From Craterostigma plantagineum (Eukaryota > Streptophyta > Magnoliopsida > Lamiales > Linderniaceae), in contig JAPQWV010000005.1 in NCBI GenBank assembly GCA_027422505.1, positions 8,685,501 through 8,749,500 on the forward strand: a DNA stretch of 64,000 bases. The letters are read 5' to 3'. The notes beneath the pieces were generated by a model. That model worked only from the letters and a program-made list of their open reading frames with translations. It was not told the origin of the DNA and did no database searches. The position numbers and the translations under genes were made by a program. Position 1 is the stretch's first letter. Every line of letters starts with the position of its first letter. This document shows positions 1 to 10,036 of this stretch, in pieces.

Positions 1-228
1 TATTTTACTTTTATGAAAATATATTTTACGGCTTTTATAGGCGTAGAAGTTTTCTGTTAAATCCATTATCATTTGCTTTAGTGTGTGTTTGGCATGCGGA
101 TTTAAGTGTAGAAAAGAAAAGGAATTCTATTATGGTACAACACACGAGGCATAATGCCAATGATCCGATGTGTATCGTTCCATTTTGCTTTTGTTTTCCC
201 CGTTGGATTCACATACCAAATGGACCAT
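1..228. other. Unassigned AT-rich DNA at the window start
   Basis: I see no gene, repeat border or RNA here. A short open frame spans the region but resembles nothing I recognise. Confidence 0.4.
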
Positions 229-880
229 TTGTGCTCGTTTGGTTGATAAGTTTATATTTGGTTGGGTGGTTGAAGAATTTTAAAGGTTTGCTTAAGACAT
301 GTTAGTGTGTTTGATTCGTAGGTTTATCTAAAACATGGATTTATATAAATTCACTTTTAACGTGTAGACAGGTTTAAATAAACACACCTCCTCTCATGTC
401 TATTTGAATCCACTAACTAAACACTCATTTTATGTACTCATTAATTTGTTCTATATAAATTCTTAATTACTCCTAAATATAAACCTATCAAGGTGCTCGT
501 TTGGTTGACATGTTTATATTTAGGAGGGTTTAAATAAGTAAGGGTTTATATAAAACAAATTAATGGGTATAAATTAATTGTGTGTTTGGTTAGTGGGTTT
601 AAATAAACACATATGAGGGGGTGTGTTTATCTAAACCTGTCCGCATGGGTTAGAGTGGTTTTATATAAACCCATGGTTTAGATAAACCTGCCTACCAAAC
701 ACAGTAAGATATCATGGATTTAATTAAGGGGTATAAATTGTGTGTTTGGTTAGCGAGTTTAATTAAACACATGTGAGGAATTATGTTTTTTAAACCCGTT
801 CACATGAGTTTAGAATGGTTTTGTATAAACCCATGTTTTAGTTAAAACCTACAAACCAAACACACTAACATGTCTTAAAC
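229..880. repeat. Cluster of related foldback MITEs (GTTTGGTT-type)
   Basis: At least three related copies sit side by side. One at about 300-492 is inverted relative to those at about 493-709 and 741-875. Each copy has TGTGTTTGGTT near one end and ACCAAACACA near the other, with inner palindromic words such as GTTTAAATAAAC and TATATAAACCCATG. This is the build of small non-autonomous inverted-repeat elements. I could not fix target duplications, so the family is open. Confidence 0.55.
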
Positions 881-1566
881 CAATCTATTTGATTTTGTAA
901 TATTATCCATCTAATTTACTTTACAAATTATTTCAAAATTACACCACTCTATTATTTCAAATTTGATTGAGAAGTAATTCGAACAAATTAATATTAAACT
1001 CAAATCATTTCATATGGAAAAAAATATTAATAACACAGAGTTCTCGTATATATTTTTATTTATGTTTTATATTGATACTTTAATAATTAAAATAAATAAT
1101 AGGGTATGTTCTGTAATTTTAAAATATTAAACTCATTTTTTGGGATATTTGATTCCAAATGCATATTTGGGTTTAAAATAGAGAGAGGAGATGAAAAACG
1201 CATTTTGAGTTTGCATTTGGTATACGGTTGAAACAATTTTCGTATACTTTTTAAGTTTTAGGTCTCGGTTGGAAATGTTCTATAGTACACTAAAGAGAGT
1301 CGGAGATCGGCAAATCGTCGTTGGACATATAAAACTTGACACCATTACAACTTTGTTTGGTTCATCAATAATAAACGTTGAGATTAATTAATTAAATTTT
1401 CATTAAAGCTTTGATTCAAAAACCTTATATGCATTTTTCAATAAAATTTAATAAAGTTATATTTGAAGTTAAATATTCACTTTAACATGCAAAACTTAAA
1501 GTAAAATTTTAATATTATTATTTACTTTTTTTGAACCATCTTATAATATAACTATTTCATATACTG
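881..1566. other. AT-rich intergenic DNA
   Basis: No open frame of note and no clear repeat pair. I see nothing that can be named. Confidence 0.4.
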
Positions 1567-1778
1567 GTCCGTTTGGTTACAATAGCATATATGAAGCCCA
1601 CAATTTAATTATAATAAACCCAATATAATTAATCTGACCTCTTCAATTCGGTTAAGTTACAGCGAGCTTCTTCTTTAATAATGGGCTGACTTAATACTGG
1701 GCAAATAAAAAATCAACACAATATTACACCTTATTATTTATATTATATGGATTAATCTTGGAAACCAAACAGGCCCCA
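1567..1778. mobile_element. Small MITE with GTTTGGTT-type inverted ends
   Basis: The left end reads GGTCCGTTTGGTTACAA. The right end, reversed, reads GGGGCCTGTTTGGTTTCCAA, giving imperfect terminal inverted repeats around about 210 bp of non-coding DNA. It lies directly next to the left end of MULE-1. No target duplication was confirmed. Confidence 0.5.
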
Positions 1779-1798
1779 CAAATAGATTTAAGTAAAAG

Positions 1799-2030
1799 GG
1801 GTAACTTCAAAAGATCACCAACCCTAAACAATTTATCACTAACTCCCTATTCTCATTCAAAAATCATCAAACTCCCTATATCAAAACAATCTTACACCTT
1901 ACTACACAATTAACTAAAATGACAACTTTGCCCATTACTTATTATTTTATAAATCTTTTCTTCTCCACTCCATCAATTAAAGAAAAATGTCAATATCTCT
2001 TGCTCCACCCTATTTTCATTATCCAAGCGA
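1799..2030. repeat. Left terminal inverted repeat of MULE-1
   Basis: It begins GGGTAACTTC and pairs with the reverse complement of about 6745-6942. A box GACAACTTTGCCC lies at 1921-1933, about 122 bp from the end. The matching box on the right (6805-6822, reversed) lies about 120 bp from that end. Confidence 0.7.
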
Positions 2031-2039
2031 GATTGCTCT

Positions 2040-2300
2040 TGTGATTCGAAAGCTTTATCGAATGAGGAAGGAATGGCAATAGGGAGCATCCACGAACAAG
2101 GTGAGTTCTTGTTAGTTTATGAATACTTCCCAAACGGCAGCTTCGCCACCATCTGTTCGACTAAAAATCCTGAAAGACTAAGCTGGAAAGATCAACATAG
2201 CCCTCGGCTTATCCTCGGCGCTTCACTACCTTCACGAGGAATCCAGATGGTGTGTCGTCTAGTTGAGCAACGTAATGCTCGACTCGAACTTCAACGTAAT
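2040..2300 (+). pseudogene. Captured receptor-like kinase fragment (probably L-type lectin kinase)
   Basis: Translation gives EQGEFLLVYEYFPNGSF, a typical kinase subdomain V hinge. After a frameshift near 2185 it gives INIALGLSSALHYLHEE, the helix before the catalytic loop, then SNVMLDSNFN. The catalytic HRD segment that should stand between these pieces is missing and a stop occurs there. The wording fits plant L-type lectin receptor kinases. It is too short and broken to act as a kinase. It runs straight into an unrelated IMP dehydrogenase fragment, which suggests capture by the surrounding MULE. Confidence 0.65.
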
Positions 2301-2640
2301 GATGTGGAGAAGGTTGATGCTTTTCCGAAACTAGGGCTACCTTCGTTGGACACTAATGGTGAATTCTTGGTAGGGGCTTCAATTGGGACAAGGGATTCAG
2401 ATACGGCGATGTTAGAGCATTTGGTGAAGGCTGGTGTGAACGTGGTGGTTCTTGGTAGTTCTTGATTTGATTGGCGGGAATGTGGTGACAATTTACCAAG
2501 CACAGAACTTGATGCATGGCGGCGTGGATAGATTGAGGGTCAGCATAGGGTTGGACTCGATTTGCACTACTCAGGAAGTTTGTGATGCAGGATGTGGTCA
2601 GGTAATTATCCATCGACTCGTTTTTGTTTTCTAAGATGAG
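2301..2640 (+). pseudogene. Captured IMP dehydrogenase fragment
   Basis: The frame reads VGASIGTRDSD, then [11 protein letters not shown], and after a break [15 protein letters not shown] and [15 protein letters not shown]. These match the central barrel of inosine-5'-monophosphate dehydrogenase (GMP synthesis), including the loop with the catalytic Cys (SICTTQEVC). About 20 codons are missing at 2460, with a stop. The fragment ends at GCGQ followed by GTAATT, which looks like a preserved exon-intron border, so genomic DNA rather than cDNA was probably captured. Not functional. Confidence 0.7.
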
Positions 2641-3250
2641 TGATTTGATTTTGGTTCTTTTAAAAGATTGCTCGAATTGGGTCTTGAGCTGTGGGTATCG
2701 CGTTTTGGGTGTCGAGGAAGGTTAGTATTTGGTTAAAATTTGGCTACTTTGTTGGTTAAAGCAATTTTTATATGTAGTACGTAAGTATTTTGATTTACAG
2801 TACTCACACTACTTACATGAGGTATATTTTGAAGCTTTCTAGCAGTATCATATGGTAATTATTTTTCGTTTTAATTTTAACAGGTCCAATTATACGAAAT
2901 TATATGGTGGGGCAGAGAGGTGGGGTACCAAAAGGCTTATAGAGGCAAACAAGCTGCTATTCGTGACATTATGGCTTAGAGAATGACACATTTAACCAAT
3001 TGTGGTGGTATTGTTGCCGATAGGTTATGACACATTATTTTGTCGATATGTTGTCGATAGTTTAGCTTTTTTTGTCGATATCTTTTGGATGAGGTTGGTG
3101 GATGAATTAATATTGTCGCTACAATTGATATTAATATTGTTGGTCGATAAATGATATTAATACTGTTCGTGTTATTGGCGGTGTTTCAGTAAAATTATTT
3201 TGGATTGTGTTTGTTGGAGGGTTATAATATTAATAGAGTTGAGGTTATAA
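2641..3250 (+). other. Non-coding MULE-1 interior with a possible transposase scrap
   Basis: Mostly AT-rich. At about 2920-2980 one frame reads YQKAYRGKQAAIRDI, which resembles the N-terminal region of MULE transposases, but it is too short for certainty. Repeats of TGTCGATA occur at 3010-3150. Confidence 0.3.
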
Positions 3251-3261
3251 TATTAATAGAG

Positions 3262-5850
3262 TTAACATTTAGTTAATGGTTATTACATTAAATTGCCAAC
3301 TTTCTTTCTACTTATATGATATTGGTAACAACATCTTACTACATAGTTAAGATTTTTGAGCTATTGGAAGTTAGTGTTTATGTTTTATGTTACCATATGG
3401 TTAATTTTTATTTATGTACCATATGGAAGCTCTCACGCCTTATTTGCTCGAGAATCTACGCATTTTCGTTAATTAAATCCATGGTACGATAAAGATACTA
3501 CAAGTAACCTATGAACACCAGCATATGTTATGATACTACAAACATCTATATATTGATAACAGAAATCTGTATCTATTGGTACTACAAAAGAGCGTAAGCA
3601 CTTTTAGACGCCGTTCGAATTACTTTTTGGTCTCTGACTTTGTTACCATAGTTGTATGTACAATATTGATCATATGGTATTGGGTTAACATTTAGAATTA
3701 AGGATTATTACATTGAAATGCCAACTTTCCTTCTACTTACATGATACTAGTAATAACATCTTACTGCATAGTCAAGATCTTTGATTTATTGGAAGTTAGT
3801 GGATGTTTTATGTTACCATGTGTTAATTTTTATTATGGACCATATTTTAAAAGTTCTCATGTCTTATTTGCACAAGAATCTACGTGGTTTCAATAATTAA
3901 AAACGTGGTACGAAAAAAATACTACAAGTAGCCTACGCAGGGTACTACACTAGCACAAGTTATAGTACTATGAAAATCTATATATTGGTACTACAAATAT
4001 TTATATACTGGTACTCCAAGTTAAGATAGGCGTTTTTTTGACACCGTTCGAATTATTTTTTGGTACGCGACTATGTTACCGTAGTTATATGTACTGACTG
4101 ATCATTTGCTATCAATAGTGGGGGTTAACATTTAGAATTAAGGATTACATTGAAACACCAACTTCCTTTCTACTTATATGACAATAATACCAATATCTTA
4201 CTTCATAGTCAATGTTGTTTATCGATTGGATGTTATTGTTTATGTTTTATGTTACCATGTGTTTATTTTTTATTTATGTACCATATTTTGGAAGCTCTCA
4301 TGCCTTATTTGCTCGAGAATCTACGCATTTTCGTTAATTAAACACATGGTACGATAAAGATACTACAAGTAACCTATGAATGGTACTACACCAACATATG
4401 TTATGATACTGCAAACATCTATATATTGATAACAGAAACCTGTCCATATTGGTACTACAAAAGAGCGTAAGCACTTTTAGACGCCGTTCGAATTACTTTC
4501 GGTCTCTGACTTTGTTACCATTGTTGTATGTACAATATTGATCATATGGTATCAATATTCGTGGGTTAACATTTAGAATTAAGGATTATTACATTGAAGT
4601 GCCAACTTTCCTTCTACTTATATGATACTAGTAATAACATCTTACTACACAGTCAAGATCTTTGATTTATTAGAAGTTTGTGTTTATGTTTTATGTTACC
4701 ATGTGTTAATTTTTATTATGGACCGTATTTTGAAAGTTCTCATGTCTTATTTGCACAAGAATCTACGTGTTTCAATAATTAAAAATGTGGTACGAAAAAA
4801 TACTACAAGTAGCCTACGCAGGATACTACACTAGCATATGTTATAGTATTATGAACATCTATATATTGGTACTACAAATATTTATACACTGGTACTACAA
4901 GTTAGGATAGGCGTTTTTTCGACACCGTTCGAATTATTTTTTGGTACGTGACTATGTTACCGTAGTTATATGTACTGTATTGATCATTTGGTATCAATAT
5001 TGGGGTTAACATTTAGATTAAGGATTACATTGAAACAACAACTTCCTTTCTACTTATATGATAATAATACCAATATCTTACTTCATAGTCAATGTTTTTT
5101 ATCGATTGGATGTTATTGTTTATGTTTTATGTTACCATGCGTTTATTTTTTACTATGTTCCGTATTGGAAGTCTCAGGCCTTATTTGCATAAGAGCCTAC
5201 ATGTTTTCGATAACTAAAACGTGATACAAAAAAGATACTACAACTAATATACGCATGGTACTACACTAGCATATGCTATGGTACTATGATTATCTATATA
5301 TTGGTACTACAAAAATCTACATACAAGTACTACAAATTAGCGTAATCGTGTTTCGATGCCGTTCGAATTATTTGTTGGTCGGTGACTACGTTACCATATT
5401 TATATGTACTATATTGAACATTTAGTATCTAACATTTAGAGTTAAGGATTATTACATGGAAAAGCCAACTTTGTTTCTACTTATATGATAATAGTAACAA
5501 AATCTTACTAAATCGTCATGATCTTTTATGTATTGGAAGTTAGTGTTTATGTATTATGTTACCATGTGTTTAATATTTATTATGTACCGTATTTTGGAAG
5601 CTCTTAGGCCTTATTTGATCAAGAATCTACATGTTTTTGATAATTAACACATGGTACGACAAAGATACACTAGTAACCTATGAAGGGTAATACACTAGCA
5701 TATGTCATAGTACTACGAACGTCGATATCTTGGTACTATAAACATCTAATATTGGTACGACAAGCATTTTTTCAGGTACTTTAAAAATACTTGGAGCATA
5801 AACAAGTCTCACTGCAGAACCCCAATGTCAGAAACATAAAATATCTCAAA
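3262..5850. repeat. Six-unit ~440-bp tandem repeat with dimeric higher-order order
   Basis: The anchor TTAACATTTAG or a close variant recurs at about 3262, 3685, 4125, 4566, 5006 and 5429, spacings of 423-441 bp. Units 1 and 3 share one version of the middle part (GAAGCTCTCA and TTTGCTCGAGAATC). Units 2 and 4 share another (AAAGTTCTCATG and TTTGCACAAGAATC). The true period over units 1-4 is thus a dimer of about 865-880 bp. Each unit carries several GGTACTACA words. Short open frames here are chance products of the repeat. Confidence 0.8.
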
Positions 5851-6744
5851 ACAGGTTCCTAGAACCTCAACCTCAGAACAACATATCAGTCTCAATAAGT
5901 CTAAAATCTTACAAACACAGATAATATCATTCAAACAAGTGGAGCATACAACTAAGAGGATCTCTAAGTATTGTGGCAGTCGTGGAGCCACTATATACTT
6001 CGACTTCAACATCGTCAAGATACTTCCCACGAACTGTAGGTCCTATGATGTATCTATTCATGGACATTGCAGGATGCACGCCTCAATCCACGTCCTTCGT
6101 GCTCTGCTCCGTCATGTACTCAAATGAATTTACAGTACCATTAATTATGTAATGCAGTACCAAAAAACATAGACAAACAGTACCAACTCAATTAATATAT
6201 GGTATCAAGACATCAAATAATTAAATCACATGTACAGTACCACTAGACCAGATGCAAATGACACCAATATTCGTAATACAACCAGAAATAGACACAAATG
6301 ATAGTATTGAAATTTACAGCACCCATAAACAACCAAGCTTCGTACCAAGAGAGTCACAAATGCATTACGTTTATGAGGTTTCATTGGAAGCGTAAAAGAT
6401 ACTAAACAAACCCAAATCTGAAACATATCAAAACTCCAAATCGAAAAACGAAAACTAAAACCTTAATTGTAGCCTTAATCCAAAATTCGAGCACTAATCA
6501 AAGAAATAAACATAGCCCAGCATGGAATCCTTCAAGAAATGCACATATTGAAGTCGTAAGCTCTACATTAACCCAAAATGAAAAAAAAAAAAACGAAGCT
6601 TACAGTAGCTCTTGCTCGTTCATCTGACGTTCCTCCTTCTCTCTCGTTGAACAAAGGTGTTTGAAAGTGGAAATTTGCTCGTCCTTTCGTTCTCTCTTTC
6701 GTTACCTCGTTATCTCTCCTGCTCTCTCTATAACGTTTCAAAGT
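5851..6744. other. MULE-1 right interior with CAGTACCA words
   Basis: GTACCA words, the reverse of the GGTAC words on the left, recur between about 6130 and 6350. A pyrimidine-rich stretch (CTCTCTCGTT, TCTCTCTTTCG) lies at 6630-6740 next to the right inverted repeat. No gene is recognisable. Confidence 0.45.
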
Positions 6745-6942
6745 GAAAGTGGAAGAAGGGATGTTGACTATAATCGAAATGTTTTTTGGTAATATTTATG
6801 TTTTACAAGGGTAAAATTGTCCATTAGGTAGGTATTTGATTTAAATGTTTGAAATGGGGAGTTCGGTGATAAAGAAATGGATGGTGGGAAGTTAGTTGAT
6901 AAAACGTTCGGGGTGTAGGGATTTATTTGGAGATTTTGTCTC
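6745..6942. repeat. Right terminal inverted repeat of MULE-1
   Basis: Its reverse complement starts GAGACAAAATCTCC and matches 1799-2030 imperfectly over about 200 bp. It includes the box GACAATTTTACCCTTGT (6805-6821 reversed). Confidence 0.7.
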
Positions 6943-6984
6943 AAGTAAAACCAAGTGTAATATCATATTTACAAACATTAATAT

Positions 6985-8496
6985 TAGGGAAATTCCACTT
7001 GTAACCTTGTGTTTAAGGCTTTTTCAGTTAGTGCCCTAAATTATTTTCAAATTCTATGTATCTTTTTGTTTAAAACTTTTTGTAACTGGTACCTTTCAAT
7101 TCCGATTCGTACCCATGTGTTTTTGGCTTTTCCAACTGGTGCGAAAAGTATTTCCGAGTTATGTCCCGCTCACATATGACGTCGTGATTTTAAAAAGACA
7201 TAAATGTGATTTTTAGGTGGAGGATTTTGGTGAGTTCTAGAATTCCATTAGAAATTAACGAGTCTTAAACTGGGCAAATCTCATTTTTTGTCATTTAAAA
7301 TCACGAAATCATATGTAGAGTACCTACCTTAAAAACACAACCTTAAAAACACATTGCATCAATTAAAAAATCCTTAAACACATAGATACCAAGTGGAATG
7401 GAAAAATGCTTTGAGCCCCAAGGGTATAAGTCATAAACACATGGGTATCTTTCGGAATTGAAAATAATTTTGGACATCAACTGAAAAGCCTTAAATACAG
7501 GTGTATCAACCAAGATCTTCCTGATGCACATCATGCAAGCAAGCACCCATTTGTTCCATGATCTCTCTCTCCAAGAGATCTTTCCACTGTTTCAATGAAT
7601 CACAAGACAGTCATGTGAAACATTAAAAACTATTAAATTTACTTTACTCTCCCTCTCAACATTATCTCTCTCTCTAACTCAGAACCCTAACAGGAAAACG
7701 CCGCCACCCTCAGCTCCTTCCTTTCACCTTTCCCTCTATTCCTCCTCACCTCCTCGCTACCGTCCTCTCCGTGTTAGTTCACTCCTCCTCCAACCTCCAT
7801 GGAGGTTGGGGAGCCTAGTTTATTTTCTACTTTTTTGTTTTTGTATTAAAAAAAACTTTTTTCTCATGCCGCCCATCTCCGCCGGCCACGCCTCCCCGCC
7901 TCCCACTGCCGGCCCCGCCGCCCCGCCTCCAGCCTCCAGTAACGCCGCCGGCCACGCCCCACCGCTGACCACGCCGCCCCGCCTGTAGCCACGCCGTCGG
8001 TCAAGCCGCCCCACCTCCAACCTCCAGCCACGCCGCACCGCCCTGCTGCAGCGCGACCGCTTGCAGCAACCGTCGCCCGGCGTCCGATGCCACCTGCCAC
8101 CGCCCGTCATCCCCTTGAGTCTCCCGTATTGGGAGCTCGTCTCTCCTGACCTTTGGGTCGGGAGCCTCTTCTCCCTCGTGGAGCCTCTTCTCCCATCATG
8201 GAGCCTCTTCCGACGAAGATGAGAGCACTTTAGTGACAACCGACGAAAATGAAGTATATTGCAAATTTAGCTTAATAGCTTTTTTTTTGTAGTGTAGTCT
8301 TTAGTTCGGGGTTGTTTATTACTGTGCTTTTTGTTTTCTGTCGGCTTTTCTGTTTCGTGTTTTATGCTCGTTTGTGAGCCTTTGTTCTCCCTGTTGATGA
8401 TGCGCCGGTGAGACCCTTTGGGCTATTTAGCCTGTGTAATTTTCATTTTGATATTGAAGCTATTGTTTTCGAAAAAAAAAAAACCCAAGATCTTCC
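6985..8496. mobile_element. Foldback element interrupted by a retroposon
   Basis: The left arm around 7010-7030 reads GTGTTTAAGGCTTTTTCAGTT. The right arm around 7480-7510, reversed, reads GTATTTAAGGCTTTTCAGTT. The possible flank TTAATAT occurs at 6978-6984 and 8497-8503. A retroposon sits within its last few bases. The family is unknown; the arms diverge inward. Confidence 0.5.
7523..8484 (+). mobile_element. Poly(A)-ended retroposon with 13-bp target duplication
   Basis: CCAAGATCTTCCT occurs at 7510-7522 and again at 8485-8497, directly after an A-rich tail (8472-8483). This is the signature of target-primed retroposition. The insert starts with a CT-rich leader (7640-7790), has a very GC-rich block rich in GCCGCC-like words (7865-8110), and ends TTTTCGAAAAA, as plant LINE tails often do. 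I see no reverse transcriptase, so it is a deleted LINE, a SINE-like derivative or a processed transcript. Proline/alanine-rich frames in the GC-rich block look like composition artefacts. Confidence 0.6.
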
Positions 8497-8663
8497 TTAA
8501 TATGATCATACAATTTTATTTAATAAGTGTGTAGAAATATAATTTAAATAAAACTTAGAAAGTGACAATTTTAATTGTGTAAATGAATAATTTAATTAAT
8601 TGTTAGTATGCTAAAAAAATTAAGAGTACATGAAAAAAATGATGCTTGAATTATATCACAGCT

Positions 8664-8822
8664 CACTGTTGGAGCTCAAACTTCTAAATGTGTCGTTTTG
8701 GTTCCTAAACTTTGCAAAACCTGCCATTTTTTGTTCCTTTGCCTAAAGAATAGGTAACGAACAAAAATGGAACAATTTTGCAAGGAAACAAAACAGCACA
8801 TTCCAAATTGAAGTACTAAAAA
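8664..8822. mobile_element. Foldback MITE, copy 1
   Basis: The left arm (CAAACTTCTAAATGTGTCG) and the reversed right arm pair around a short centre. The same family occurs at 16074-16238, which shares GTTTTGGTTCCT and ACTTTGCAAAAC words. Confidence 0.6.
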
Positions 8823-9466
8823 TTACAATTTTTTATATACATGATGTTGACATTTTTGGTCCATGAGCGTTATGGAGTTTTGATGAACTATGTAATTGTA
8901 ATGACGTTAGGTCTATAAATTAAGCAATTCGATAAATGTTAAATATAAAGTCTAAATACATGATAATGTTCAACCATGCATTATTTATGAGCTATAAATT
9001 GGTTAAAGTGTTGGATATTTGTTTAACTTGTGACTCTATGATTTATTGGTGAAACTATGTGATCGCATGTGATAGACGTCTCATATGATAGGATATATCG
9101 TTCTGTGTTATATATGGAAATAACGTGTGAGATATCCTACTGACTTATATATGGAAAATGTATTGTCTGAATATGGAAAGTGATATATCCGTTGCAGTTT
9201 GTTAATTCCTGAGTGAAACTTGCATTTGCGATTCTGAATGCTTACTGCTGAATTAATTGTGATAAATCATTTTGATATCTTTCCTTATACTGATTGGAAT
9301 GTTATATTTATGAAAGATCTGATTTAATTGACCTTGTGGATAAGATGCTTTTATATGGTATATGCTAGAAACGGATGTGATCTCTGAAATATGGAAAGTT
9401 GTGGCATGGCATGTAAGTTCGTGATAGCTGTGTTCTGATTCGATTTATGTTGCTATGTGATGCTAT
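8823..9466. other. AT-rich DNA, the target of the Tat-like insertion
   Basis: ATATGGAAA words recur at 9110-9400 and continue beyond the LTR element at 14740-14840. The element therefore landed inside an older repeat-like sequence that I cannot name. Confidence 0.4.
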
Positions 9467-10036
9467 GTGCTTGTAGACAATTAAAATTTAATTGTCTATT
9501 TATATTATTGGGATTAATTGAAATAATTCCAAGAAATAAAATAAAGTCTCTTATAGAATTACTATTTATTGAGATATATACAATACTCTCAAATTAATAA
9601 ATAGTTAGTTTAGTTAATAAACTATTACCATAAGTGTTGATAATATATTCCTTTAATACAAAAAATCAACATAAGGAAAGCCTTGTAGAGATTTGCTAAA
9701 TAAGTAAAGAAATCAAATCAAATATCATGAAATCGGAAAATATTAAAAGAATCAGGCCAAATATGGAATAAATCAAATCAAATCAAGATCAAACCATATA
9801 TGGATAAAATCAACCTAAATACGGACGAAATTATCCCAAAAAGATTATATTTTCCATCATAGAAAATTCCCTACGCCTATAAATATGGGGCTTCAGAATT
9901 CAGAAATCACAAGTCATAGAGCAAAGAGAATACGAAACTCTGAGAGAATTCGAAGTAAGTCTTTGATAGCATTCGGAAATTCTCTCAACGAAGTTCTTCG
10001 TGTTCAAGTTGAAATTTGTAGACGTTCATCAAGACC

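Larger units (their letters stand above)
1799..6942. mobile_element. MULE-1: non-autonomous Mutator-like element of 5.1 kb
   Basis: The outer ~200 bp on the left (1799-2030) and on the right (about 6745-6942, reversed) are alignable inverted repeats, sharing phrases such as ATCAC.AACTCCC and GACAA.TTT.CCC. The element is flanked by AAGTAAAAG (1790-1798) and AAGTAAAAC (6943-6951), an 8 of 9 match; a 9-bp duplication is the Mutator hallmark. No working transposase is inside. The interior holds captured gene fragments just inside the left repeat, then a ~440-bp tandem repeat, then motif-rich DNA. It is therefore non-autonomous and resembles a Pack-MULE. Confidence 0.75.

Noticed and set aside
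4150..5224. Similar short frames repeated in the tandem region
   Set aside because: They recur because the DNA repeats; the frame is interrupted differently in each unit and resembles no protein.
7806..8239. Proline/alanine-rich and arginine/glycine-rich frames
   Set aside because: They arise from the GC-rich block of a retroposon and overlap on opposite strands.
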